Assembly: GCA_028704265.1 (NCBI GenBank)
Contig: JAQVLH010000077.1
Coordinates: forward strand, 1 to 5,905
Length of the DNA stretch: 5,905 nt
Reading direction: 5' to 3'
Source: Candidatus Nanoarchaeia archaeon
GTDB taxonomy: Archaea; Nanobdellota; Nanobdellia; Tiddalikarchaeales; Tiddalikarchaeaceae
Of this stretch, positions 1 through 5,479 are shown one piece after another. Each line of letters starts with the position of its first letter. Within the stretch, counting starts at the first letter, position 1. A program made the translations under genes and the position numbers. The notes below the pieces were generated by a model. The model searched no databases, was not told the origin of the DNA, and worked only from the letters and a program-made list of their open reading frames with translations.

Positions 1-331
1 TCTTGTTTGCAGTTATGCAAAATTCAGCTTCAGGTTTTTGTCCTGGTTTTAAATATTGTTTGTAAGATTTTCCGTCAGCAATTATCTCTATCCATTCAAT
101 GTAATGCTTTTCTTCCATTGGATGAGGTATTGAGCCAATTTTTACTATTATCTTGTCTTTTGTTATTTCAACAATTGGAACATGTTTTTCTTTGCCTTCT
201 TCTTTTAATGTATTTTCTTTCAGAAGCTCCATTGACTGTCCGCAGCAAACAAGCGTGCCTGTTGATGCATGAACCAGTTCTACTATGTTTCCGCATACAT
301 TGCATTTGTAAACTTCATTTAATCTTGTCAT
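1..331 (-). CDS. dfx: Desulfoferrodoxin-type superoxide reductase, 3' end cut by the window edge
   Basis: The visible 110 residues match two-domain desulfoferrodoxin, a cytoplasmic non-haem iron enzyme that reduces superoxide to hydrogen peroxide without making oxygen. Residues 1-35 form the small desulforedoxin-like iron site, with C10-x-x-C13 and the paired C29-C30. The catalytic domain follows. E48-K49-H50 is the known Glu-Lys-His active-site segment, and H70 and H76 (in HPMEEKHYIEW) are further iron ligands. The Cys and last His of the family's C-terminal CNxHG motif would lie just beyond position 1, so the gene is cut by the window and need not be broken. The ATG begins one base after the rubrerythrin stop, and a GAGG lies nine bases upstream within the rubrerythrin coding end. 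The two are therefore probably co-transcribed, with peroxide passing to rubrerythrin. Family assignment is firm; the end of the gene is not visible. Confidence 0.95.
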   Translation of the reverse strand, partial: MTRLNEVYKCNVCGNIVELVHASTGTLVCCGQSMELLKENTLKEEGKEKHVPIVEITKDKIIVKIGSIPHPMEEKHYIEWIEIIADGKSYKQYLKPGQKPEAEFCITANK

Positions 332-332
332 A

Positions 333-917
333 TTAGTATTCCTCGCATTTTCTTTGGTAAAAAGCTTTTGAGTGTCCGCAACTTGGGCATTCCATTGGAG
401 GTTCTTTTCCAAAATGAGCGTATCCGCATTCTCTGCAAATCCACCAAATCTTTTCTTCTTTTTTGAAAAATGTTCCGGCTTCCAGCTGTTCTATTAATTT
501 TTTGTATCTTTCTTCATGATGTTCTTCAGCTTTCATAATAGCTCTTATTCTTATTGCTACATCCCTGAATCCTTCCTCTTCAGCAACTTTTGCAAATTCA
601 GGGTACAATTCAGTGTATTCATGATGCTCGCCTTTTGCCGCATTTTTAAGGTTCTCCAAAGTCGAGCTTCTTAATGATGGCCCTGATGTTTCTACAATTA
701 TTTCTTCATCTTTTATTCCTTCCTTTTTTTTAAGCTCTATCAGCATTTTATAAAACCATCCGCCATGCTCCCTTTCCTGGTCTGCTGTTATTAAGAATAT
801 TTCAGCTATTTGCTCATAGCCTTCTTTTTTTGCTGTGCTTGCAAAAAAAGTATACCTATTTCTTGCTTGGCTTTCTCCAACAAAAGCTTTCATTAGATTA
901 ATTATTGTTTGTTTCAT
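333..917 (-). CDS. rbr: Rubrerythrin (diiron peroxidase with C-terminal rubredoxin domain)
   Basis: This 194-residue protein is a standard-length rubrerythrin, a cytoplasmic NAD(P)H-linked peroxidase of anaerobes. The ferritin-like four-helix domain (about 1-145) carries the diiron ligand pattern: E15 in FVGES, E48-x-x-H51, E97-x-x-E100 in GEHHEY, and E131-x-x-H134 followed by EERY. The rubredoxin domain (about 155-190) has C161-x-x-C164-GY and C177-x-x-C180-GH, which bind the electron-transfer iron. All expected ligands are present, so it should be active. Desulfoferrodoxin follows after one base, making a superoxide-to-water pathway in one transcript. The start is supported by a TATA-like element centred about 27 bases upstream and by the absence of a Shine-Dalgarno sequence, as expected for a leaderless mRNA. 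GC content looks higher than in most neighbouring genes, which may point to acquisition. Confidence 0.97.
   Translation of the reverse strand: MKQTIINLMKAFVGESQARNRYTFFASTAKKEGYEQIAEIFLITADQEREHGGWFYKMLIELKKKEGIKDEEIIVETSGPSLRSSTLENLKNAAKGEHHEYTELYPEFAKVAEEEGFRDVAIRIRAIMKAEEHHEERYKKLIEQLEAGTFFKKEEKIWWICRECGYAHFGKEPPMECPSCGHSKAFYQRKCEEY
341..344 (-). promoter_or_regulatory. Shine-Dalgarno site for desulfoferrodoxin
   Basis: Read on the minus strand, GAGG lies nine bases before the desulfoferrodoxin ATG, inside the last codons of rubrerythrin. It would pair with the CCUCC of a typical archaeal 16S rRNA 3' end. It supports both the chosen start and translation from a shared message, in contrast with the leaderless first genes of this window. 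Confidence 0.6.
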
Positions 918-940
918 AGTTAAATTAAAGTTTTAATAGA

Positions 941-949
941 TTATAAAAA
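941..949 (-). promoter_or_regulatory. TATA-like element of the rubrerythrin-desulfoferrodoxin operon
   Basis: The minus strand reads TTTTTATAA, close to the archaeal TATA consensus. Its centre is about 27 bases before the rubrerythrin ATG. That is the usual TATA-to-transcription-start distance, so the transcript would begin at or next to the start codon. The element sits in the 41-base gap after the methyltransferase gene and implies a separate promoter for the oxidative-stress pair. Confidence 0.6.
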
Positions 950-958
950 TTATTATAA

Positions 959-1513
959 TTAATAAATAAAAGGAAATAATTTTTTTGTTTTCTTCATATA
1001 TTCCTTGTATCCTTTAAGTTCTTTTGATAATAATGCTTCTTCAAAATTAATTTTTATAATCATTATCGGAATAAATGGTATTAAAAAAAGCAAAGATACT
1101 ATTGATGATGAAAACAAAGGCAAGCCTATCATAAAAAATATTTCAGCCAAATCCATAGGATTTCTAATATATTTGTAAACTCCAGTATTTACTAAAGTGT
1201 GGCCTTTTCTTACTCTTATTTGCATTGAATAATTATCCCCTAAAGCTTTGAATGATTTAGCAGTTATTAAAACACTTGCTAATATTAATGTTAAACCTAT
1301 TAAAGTTGAATAATCACTTATTTTTGCATATAATAAAGAATCTAATAAGCAGGTAACTATCATTAGCCATTGGCAAATAAGCAAGGTTAAAGTAGTCCAA
1401 TGCAAACTTTTTTTCTTTTCAATCTTGTCAGATTTAATTGAAGTTTTTGAAATAATTATTACTGATTGAAGCAAAAACAATGCGCCTAAAGTAAATAAAA
1501 AATGATTATTCAT
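959..1513 (-). CDS. Isoprenylcysteine carboxyl methyltransferase-like membrane methyltransferase
   Basis: This is a 184-residue integral membrane protein of the ICMT/phospholipid N-methyltransferase superfamily, which uses S-adenosylmethionine at the membrane. Hydrophobic segments lie at about 5-21, 39-64, 68-85 and 124-155. The conserved C-terminal half is clear. A glycine-containing loop at 104-116 (GHTLVNTGVYKYI) leads into R117-N118-P119, the counterpart of the RHP(x)Y cofactor motif. It is followed by the membrane hairpin, then E158-E159 and a GYKEY...PFIY ending typical of the family. The usual Tyr after the RNPM segment is Asp121 here. The substrate cannot be read from sequence: small relatives methylate isoprenoid thiols, lipids or unknown compounds. 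It lies between proS and rubrerythrin on the same strand with its own TATA-like element, so functional linkage to either is unproven. Confidence 0.8.
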   Translation of the reverse strand: MNNHFLFTLGALFLLQSVIIISKTSIKSDKIEKKKSLHWTTLTLLICQWLMIVTCLLDSLLYAKISDYSTLIGLTLILASVLITAKSFKALGDNYSMQIRVRKGHTLVNTGVYKYIRNPMDLAEIFFMIGLPLFSSSIVSLLFLIPFIPIMIIKINFEEALLSKELKGYKEYMKKTKKLFPFIY

Positions 1514-1536
1514 ATTATTAAAAAAATAATTTTTGA

Positions 1537-1547
1537 TTATTTAATAA
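1537..1547 (-). promoter_or_regulatory. TATA-like element of the membrane methyltransferase gene
   Basis: The minus strand reads TTATTAAATAA, centred about 29 bases before the methyltransferase ATG. No Shine-Dalgarno sequence separates it from the start codon. The element fits the leaderless pattern seen at other first genes in the window. Because local AT content is very high, the match alone is weak and the spacing carries most of the support. Confidence 0.45.
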
Positions 1548-1556
1548 GGTTTTGAT

Positions 1557-2996
1557 TCAATATGACTTCGCGATGAACAATTCTTCATGGCTTGGTTTAG
1601 AGCAGTTTAAGCATTTGCCTGTTCCTTTTGAGTCAGTGCTTGTGCCAAATCCTTCATAACCTTCCCCTAATGCAATCAATTTATCATAACACTCTTGATT
1701 ACCGCACCAATAAACTTTTGCAATATTTTTTGATTCAATTGCAGAAATTAAATCCTTTGAGGAATTAACAAATTTTATAGATTCATGTAATCTCATATTT
1801 GAAGCTTTAAGCATTTTAGAATGAATATCATTTATAATATTATTAATATTTTTTAATTCATGTGATTTAATTTTTAATTTTTCATTTCCATACCTTATTG
1901 TTAAAGGGTATTCCTTATTTTCAATATCTCTGGGACCAACTTCCATTCTTAATGGAATTCCTTTTACTTCAGAATCATAATATTTTCTTCCTGGGCTTAT
2001 TTCTCTTGCATCAACTTCAAATCTTATATTTTGTTTTAATAATTCTTCTTTTATTTTATCAATTTCATCAAATATTATTTTTTCTTTTCCTTTGAAAACT
2101 ATTGGAATTATCATTAATTGAATTGGAGCTATTTTTGGAGGAAGTATTAATCCTTTTTCATCCCCGAATTCTGAAATTGCTGCTGCTAAGAATCTTGCTC
2201 CATTTCCAGTGCATAGCTGCCAGCAATAATTATCAACGCCTTTATCATCCTTGTATTTTATATCAAACTTTTTAGCATAAGCTTGGCCTAAATTATTTGC
2301 GCTTCCATTCTCCATTACTTTGCCGTCAGGCATTAATGAATAAAATTCATAAGCTCCAACTGAACCTGGAAAACAATCCCATGAAGGCTTATTAACCATG
2401 AAAGCTGGCAAGGCAAGCATTTCTTCATATAAATAAGTTATTATTTTAACATGATTTTTTAATTCGTTTTCAGCTTCCCCTTTTGTTGCATGAACTGTGT
2501 GTATTTCAAACCAATTAGTAATCTCCCTATCTCTTATAAGCGGCCTTGTTTGTTTTGTTTCATATCTGAAACTGCTTACAGTTTCATACATTTTAATTGG
2601 CAAATCATTTTTGCTTCTTATCCATTTTGAATACATTGGATAGATTGCTGGCTCTCCTGTTGGTCTTAGCGCACCCTGTACTTTATCATCAGCACCTGCT
2701 ATTACCTTATATCCTTCTTCTTTAAATTTATCCCACCATGATTCATTAATTTGGCAGTAAGACAATGGAACTAATAATGGAAAATATGATTTTTGTATCC
2801 CGTTTTTTTCAAACAATTCATCCCATTTTTTTATTAAAGAATCCATTAATTTAAATCCATAAGGAAGCCATACAAACATTCCTTTCAAATCGTATGAAAA
2901 ATCAAGTATTCCTGCAGCGCTTAAAACATCATTATACCAATCACTATAATTACTTTTTGGAGTAATCTTTTCGTAAGTACTATCCTGCTTTACCAT
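1557..2996 (-). CDS. proS: Prolyl-tRNA synthetase, archaeal/eukaryotic type, with divergent active-site motifs
   Basis: This is a 479-residue class II aminoacyl-tRNA synthetase that would charge tRNA(Pro) in the cytoplasm. The catalytic core spans about 15-285. Recognisable parts are KGMFVWLPYG (38-47), motif 1 near 70-78, RPTGEPAIYPMYSKWIRS (111-128), motif 2 from FRYE (143-146) to FEIHTVHAT (163-171), and motif 3 ending at R268. The anticodon-binding domain (about 288-400) includes SPGRKYY and GPRD. The C-terminal zinc domain has C431, C436, C462 and C465 and the typical terminal Tyr. Several pocket motifs differ from the family: TGE for TSE, NNLG for the usual His-containing version, GNGAR for the usual (S/T)xR segment, and FGD for HGD. 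It could be the sole, lineage-specific ProRS or a diverged paralogue. The start is fixed by a TATA-like element 27 bases upstream. Confidence 0.92.
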   Translation of the reverse strand: MVKQDSTYEKITPKSNYSDWYNDVLSAAGILDFSYDLKGMFVWLPYGFKLMDSLIKKWDELFEKNGIQKSYFPLLVPLSYCQINESWWDKFKEEGYKVIAGADDKVQGALRPTGEPAIYPMYSKWIRSKNDLPIKMYETVSSFRYETKQTRPLIRDREITNWFEIHTVHATKGEAENELKNHVKIITYLYEEMLALPAFMVNKPSWDCFPGSVGAYEFYSLMPDGKVMENGSANNLGQAYAKKFDIKYKDDKGVDNYCWQLCTGNGARFLAAAISEFGDEKGLILPPKIAPIQLMIIPIVFKGKEKIIFDEIDKIKEELLKQNIRFEVDAREISPGRKYYDSEVKGIPLRMEVGPRDIENKEYPLTIRYGNEKLKIKSHELKNINNIINDIHSKMLKASNMRLHESIKFVNSSKDLISAIESKNIAKVYWCGNQECYDKLIALGEGYEGFGTSTDSKGTGKCLNCSKPSHEELFIAKSY

Positions 2997-3018
2997 AGTA
3001 TTTTGAAAATTAACAGGG

Positions 3019-3028
3019 TTTTATAAAA
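3019..3028 (-). promoter_or_regulatory. TATA-like element of proS
   Basis: The perfectly palindromic TTTTATAAAA is centred 27.5 bases before the proS ATG, in the 36-base gap after the phosphoesterase gene. It is the clearest archaeal-type TATA box in the minus-strand block. It implies that proS has its own promoter and begins with little or no leader. Confidence 0.65.
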
Positions 3029-3032
3029 TTAT

Positions 3033-3623
3033 TTAATATTTTAAATCAATTAATTTTTTGCCAAATAAGTCATAAACTTCGCATATTTTGACTAATTTTT
3101 TTTGAAATATAAAACCTAATAAGCTATCTTTATCTTTTAAAACGTCAGGACCTTTGCATTCTTCATTAAAAGGAGGAAGAATTATGAATTCTTTTCCGCT
3201 TTTTAAAATTCCTTTTAAAAAAACGGGCTTTCCTTTATAAAACGGGTGTGTATGGCCTAAAATTAAATTTTTATTAACTAAATAATCAATATCTCCATGG
3301 CAAAAGCAATAATTAGAGGTAGTTAATACTGGTTCAAAAAATTCTGGCTCATGATTACCTTGCATTAATTGAACAGTTACTATTTTTGATAATTCAGAAT
3401 CAAATAAATCAAGATTACAGCCCCCTAAATGAAGATTAAGCATATCACCGTTCACTATTAAAATATCAGCTTTATGCTTTTTTACTAAAGCTTTTGCATT
3501 TTTAATCATGTCATAAACCAAATCATCTTCGTCAGATAGATGCAAATCAGAGATAACTAATATTTTAATATTATCATCAGAAACTAAAACTGCTTTATCT
3601 TGCCATAATATTTTTATTGCCAT
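3033..3623 (-). CDS. ICC-like calcineurin-fold metallophosphoesterase (COG1407-like)
   Basis: This 196-residue cytoplasmic protein has the complete metallophosphoesterase signature in order: D26-x-H28 in ISDLHL, N58-G-D60, G89-N-H-E92, C108-H-G-D111 and G123-H-T-H126. These residues bind the two metals and the phosphate. The later LPPFNE (149-154) and GPDVL segments resemble the archaeal ICC-like family often grouped as COG1407. Its members are small predicted phosphodiesterases whose substrates are mostly unknown, and some are encoded near helicases. No helicase is visible here. The gene is the first of the minus-strand block and diverges from the flavoprotein gene across 54 bases. No Shine-Dalgarno sequence precedes the ATG, and an AT-rich palindrome centred about 28 bases upstream supports a leaderless start. 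The fold is secure; the substrate is unknown. Confidence 0.88.
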   Translation of the reverse strand: MAIKILWQDKAVLVSDDNIKILVISDLHLSDEDDLVYDMIKNAKALVKKHKADILIVNGDMLNLHLGGCNLDLFDSELSKIVTVQLMQGNHEPEFFEPVLTTSNYCFCHGDIDYLVNKNLILGHTHPFYKGKPVFLKGILKSGKEFIILPPFNEECKGPDVLKDKDSLLGFIFQKKLVKICEVYDLFGKKLIDLKY

Positions 3624-3643
3624 ACTCTTAATTATATTAAAGA

Positions 3644-3659
3644 AATATTTAAGAATATT
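3644..3659. promoter_or_regulatory. Probable shared two-way TATA element between the phosphoesterase and flavoprotein genes
   Basis: The core AATATTTAAGAATATT holds two AATATT half-sites around TAAG and is nearly palindromic. Its centre lies about 28 bases from the minus-strand start at 3623 and about 27 bases from the plus-strand start at 3678. That is the expected TATA-to-start distance in both directions. The 54-base gap shows no other obvious element and no properly spaced Shine-Dalgarno site. Function is inferred from spacing and symmetry. Confidence 0.5.
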
Positions 3660-3677
3660 GTTTTTATTACTTTAGGC

Positions 3678-4955
3678 ATGGAAAATGAATATGATTTAGT
3701 AATTATTGGCGCAAGCTTTGAAGGTTTGTGTTTAGCTCATTATTTTGCATTAAATAAAAAAAAAGTTGCAATTATTGAATCTGATTCTATTAAAAAAATA
3801 AGTGATGATGATAAAAGCCTTATTTTAAGTGAAAAAAATGTTGAAGTTTTAAAAGAATTTTTTAATATAAGAATTCCTTCAAAATTTATTGAAAATAGTT
3901 TCAAATCATTTAATTTAATTTTTGGAGATAAAGAAGAAATGATTGAATCTGAATCTTATTTAATTAATGAAAAACAATTTTTATTTTATCTCATAGGAAA
4001 AATAATTGAACTTGAAAATGTAAATTTTTTTGAAAAAACGAATTTTGTTGATTTTATAATGGATAATAAAAGAATTGCTGGAGTAAAAATCAAAACCCCT
4101 GCATCTGAAGAATTAAAAGCCAAAATAATAATTGATGCATCTGAATCAAAATCAGCAGCAAGGTCAATACTTAAAGATAATGCTTATTTTTCAAAATTTA
4201 TTGATGAAAAATTAAAGTATCCTTGCTATGAAGCGCTTGTTGAAAATATTGATGTTCATGGATTAAATTTTATAATTGAACCTGAAAAAAAAGATGCAGG
4301 ATTTTTTTCAATAATTCCGAAAAATAATGGAAAAGCAATAATGAGATTAAACTTGTTTGATAAAATAATAGATCCTGAAAAATATATGCGAGAATACTTG
4401 GACAAGAATTTTAGCGCTTGCAAGATTTTAAAATCAAAAAAAGAAGAATATTCAATAATTAATCCTTTTTTTGGATTTTGTTATCAGAATTTTTTATTAG
4501 TAGGTTCAAGCGCTTTCCAGCTTAACCCTTTCTTGAAAGAGGATGCTAACTTAAAACTTAATGCTTGCGTTTCAATATGCAAAGAGTTAGAAAATTCTTT
4601 TTCTATACCTGATATTTACACAAATGATTTATGGAATTATAATATTTCTTTTATGAGAAAATATGGATATAAGCTTAATTTTTTCAATGAAATTAAATCC
4701 TTAATATTAAATCTAAGCAGTCAAGAGATTGATTATTTATTTGAATCTGGAAATTTAAATGAATGGGTTACTAAAATATTTTCTAATGAAATAAATAAAT
4801 ATTCATTAATTATGCCTTTAATATTAAAACCGAGTTTAATGTCAAAAATAATGAAATTTAATTATAGAATTGAAAAATTAAAACAATCTTACTCAAAATA
4901 TCCAGAATTTGATGACTTTATTGTTTGGAAGAATGGCTTAAAAGATTTAATTTAA
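3678..4955 (+). CDS. FAD-dependent oxidoreductase, geranylgeranyl-reductase-like, with eroded flavin motifs
   Basis: This is a 425-residue protein with the architecture of the geranylgeranyl reductase/aromatic hydroxylase flavoproteins. The N-terminal Rossmann motif is DLVIIGASFEGLCLA (6-20), with acidic E34 ending the second strand. A second dinucleotide-fold segment is IIDASESKSAARSIL (151-165). The late flavin motif appears as LLVGSSAFQLNPF (273-285). In the family this last region is normally GDAAG...P..GGG(I); here the Asp is Ser and the glycines after NP are replaced by LKED. The first motif has Ser for the second glycine, a tolerated variant. In archaea the family saturates membrane-lipid isoprenoid chains, but this copy may have another substrate or weakened FAD binding. 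The C-terminal third is helical and lysine-rich. The gene diverges from the phosphoesterase and overlaps the zinc-ribbon gene by 9 bases at the 3' ends. Confidence 0.72.
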   Translation: MENEYDLVIIGASFEGLCLAHYFALNKKKVAIIESDSIKKISDDDKSLILSEKNVEVLKEFFNIRIPSKFIENSFKSFNLIFGDKEEMIESESYLINEKQFLFYLIGKIIELENVNFFEKTNFVDFIMDNKRIAGVKIKTPASEELKAKIIIDASESKSAARSILKDNAYFSKFIDEKLKYPCYEALVENIDVHGLNFIIEPEKKDAGFFSIIPKNNGKAIMRLNLFDKIIDPEKYMREYLDKNFSACKILKSKKEEYSIINPFFGFCYQNFLLVGSSAFQLNPFLKEDANLKLNACVSICKELENSFSIPDIYTNDLWNYNISFMRKYGYKLNFFNEIKSLILNLSSQEIDYLFESGNLNEWVTKIFSNEINKYSLIMPLILKPSLMSKIMKFNYRIEKLKQSYSKYPEFDDFIVWKNGLKDLI

Positions 4956-5105
4956 TTTTTTTCTAAGCTCTAAAACTTCTTCGCATTTTACACATTTGAA
5001 TTTTTCAATAATGTTGGAAAAAACTTCTTCTTTTTCAGCATAGTCATCCTGAAGGTTAATAAATCCAACTGGACTCATTATATTTCCGCATTTATTACAT
5101 ATCAT
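4947..5105 (-). CDS. Small zinc-ribbon protein, 52 residues
   Basis: A complete short reading frame starts at ATG (5105-5103) and stops at TAA (4949-4947). The product begins MICNKCGNIMSPVGF and contains C3-x-x-C6-G and C38-x-x-C41 separated by 31 residues, a treble-clef or zinc-ribbon arrangement likely to bind one zinc. The linker is acidic and the last residues are basic (LRKKLN). Such miniature proteins often act as nucleic-acid or protein-binding adaptors, but no specific family was recognised. The frame fills a gap that would otherwise be empty, and the four well-placed cysteines make chance unlikely. Its end overlaps the flavoprotein's end by nine bases on opposite strands. The only nearby TATA-like element lies about 31 bases upstream. 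No Shine-Dalgarno sequence is visible. Confidence 0.7.
   Translation of the reverse strand: MICNKCGNIMSPVGFINLQDDYAEKEEVFSNIIEKFKCVKCEEVLELRKKLN
4956..4962 (+). terminator. Possible T-run terminator after the flavoprotein gene
   Basis: Seven T residues follow the TAA stop directly on the plus strand. Archaeal RNA polymerase can terminate at U-rich tracts without a hairpin. T runs are common in this AT-rich window, and this one also lies inside the opposite-strand zinc-ribbon coding sequence, so support rests mainly on position. Confidence 0.3.
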
Positions 5106-5132
5106 ATTAATAAAAGTTATAATTTTTTTTGC

Positions 5133-5142
5133 TTTTAAATAT
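5133..5142 (-). promoter_or_regulatory. Weak TATA-like element before the zinc-ribbon gene
   Basis: The minus strand reads ATATTTAAAA, with its TTTAAA core centred about 31 bases before the zinc-ribbon ATG. It lies in the 46-base gap after the 90-residue protein gene. The spacing is slightly longer than at the other genes, so the small gene could instead be read through from upstream. Confidence 0.3.
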
Positions 5143-5151
5143 TTGTATTCA

Positions 5152-5424
5152 CTATTGAGGTATTATTTCTTTTTTTACAAAATAAATACCTATTTCAGCT
5201 TTTAAAACAGCTTTTTTTGGCATTTTTTTAGATAACAACAATTCTCCTTTATTATTCGTGTACCCTACTAAAACATTATTTAAATAAACTTTTGCAAAAC
5301 TTATCCCTTTTTTTTTAAAATCAAAAACTTTTACTAATAAACCTTCTTTTTTTTTAAAATAAGAAATATAAATTTCACTTTCTTTATTTAATATCTTGTT
5401 TAATGAATAAATAAAGTCTATCAT
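5152..5424 (-). CDS. Small beta-rich protein, possible carboxypeptidase-regulatory-like domain
   Basis: This 90-residue protein has no firm family match. Residues 1-27 look helical and lysine-rich (MIDFIYSLNKILNKE). Residues 30-88 alternate hydrophobic residues in a strand pattern. The segment GISFAKVYLNNVLVGYTNNK (40-59), followed by GELLL, resembles the A-x-V-x-L-N-x-x-x-x-G-x-T-x-x-x-G core of carboxypeptidase-regulatory-like or PEGA-type beta-sandwich domains. Those domains are usually extracellular adhesion or binding modules, yet no signal peptide or membrane segment is visible here. The gene diverges from the lysine-rich membrane protein gene over 55 bases with a 16-base palindrome in the middle, which supports this start codon and suggests joint control. 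The coding status is likely; the domain assignment is tentative. Confidence 0.65.
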   Translation of the reverse strand: MIDFIYSLNKILNKESEIYISYFKKKEGLLVKVFDFKKKGISFAKVYLNNVLVGYTNNKGELLLSKKMPKKAVLKAEIGIYFVKKEIIPQ

Positions 5425-5444
5425 GATTGATTATTAAATACACC

Positions 5445-5460
5445 ATTATTTATAAATAAT
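5445..5460. promoter_or_regulatory. Perfect palindromic two-way TATA element between two divergent genes
   Basis: ATTATTTATAAATAAT is an exact 16-base palindrome containing TTTATAAA. Its centre is 28.5 bases from the minus-strand start at 5424 and 27.5 bases from the plus-strand start at 5480, nearly the midpoint. Each direction would give a transcript starting at or beside its ATG. No Shine-Dalgarno sequence lies on either side. An operator role for a dimeric regulator is a possible alternative. Confidence 0.6.
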
Positions 5461-5479
5461 AATATCTTAATTATTATTC

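Noticed and set aside
1..331. Desulfoferrodoxin as a pseudogene lacking its last iron ligands
   Set aside because: The missing Cys/His motif would fall just outside the window and the frame is still open at the edge, so truncation is due to the window.
7..336. Long plus-strand open frame opposite desulfoferrodoxin
   Set aside because: It is rich in Leu, Cys and Phe with no domain, and it lies fully antisense to a well-supported conserved gene whose codons explain the open frame.
1519..1526. A-run (T-run on the minus strand) as a terminator for proS
   Set aside because: It lies between the putative TATA element and the start of the methyltransferase gene, and similar runs occur throughout the window, so no specific support exists.
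1898..2095. Plus-strand open frame inside proS
   Set aside because: Its Leu/Phe-rich product is the antisense of AT-rich proS codons and no conserved motif is visible.
3671..3677. TTTAGGC before the flavoprotein ATG as a Shine-Dalgarno site
   Set aside because: The AGG is only one base from the ATG, too close for normal pairing with 16S rRNA.
5123..5130. Plus-strand run of eight T residues as a terminator
   Set aside because: No plus-strand gene ends nearby; on the minus strand it is an A run in the leader region of the zinc-ribbon gene.
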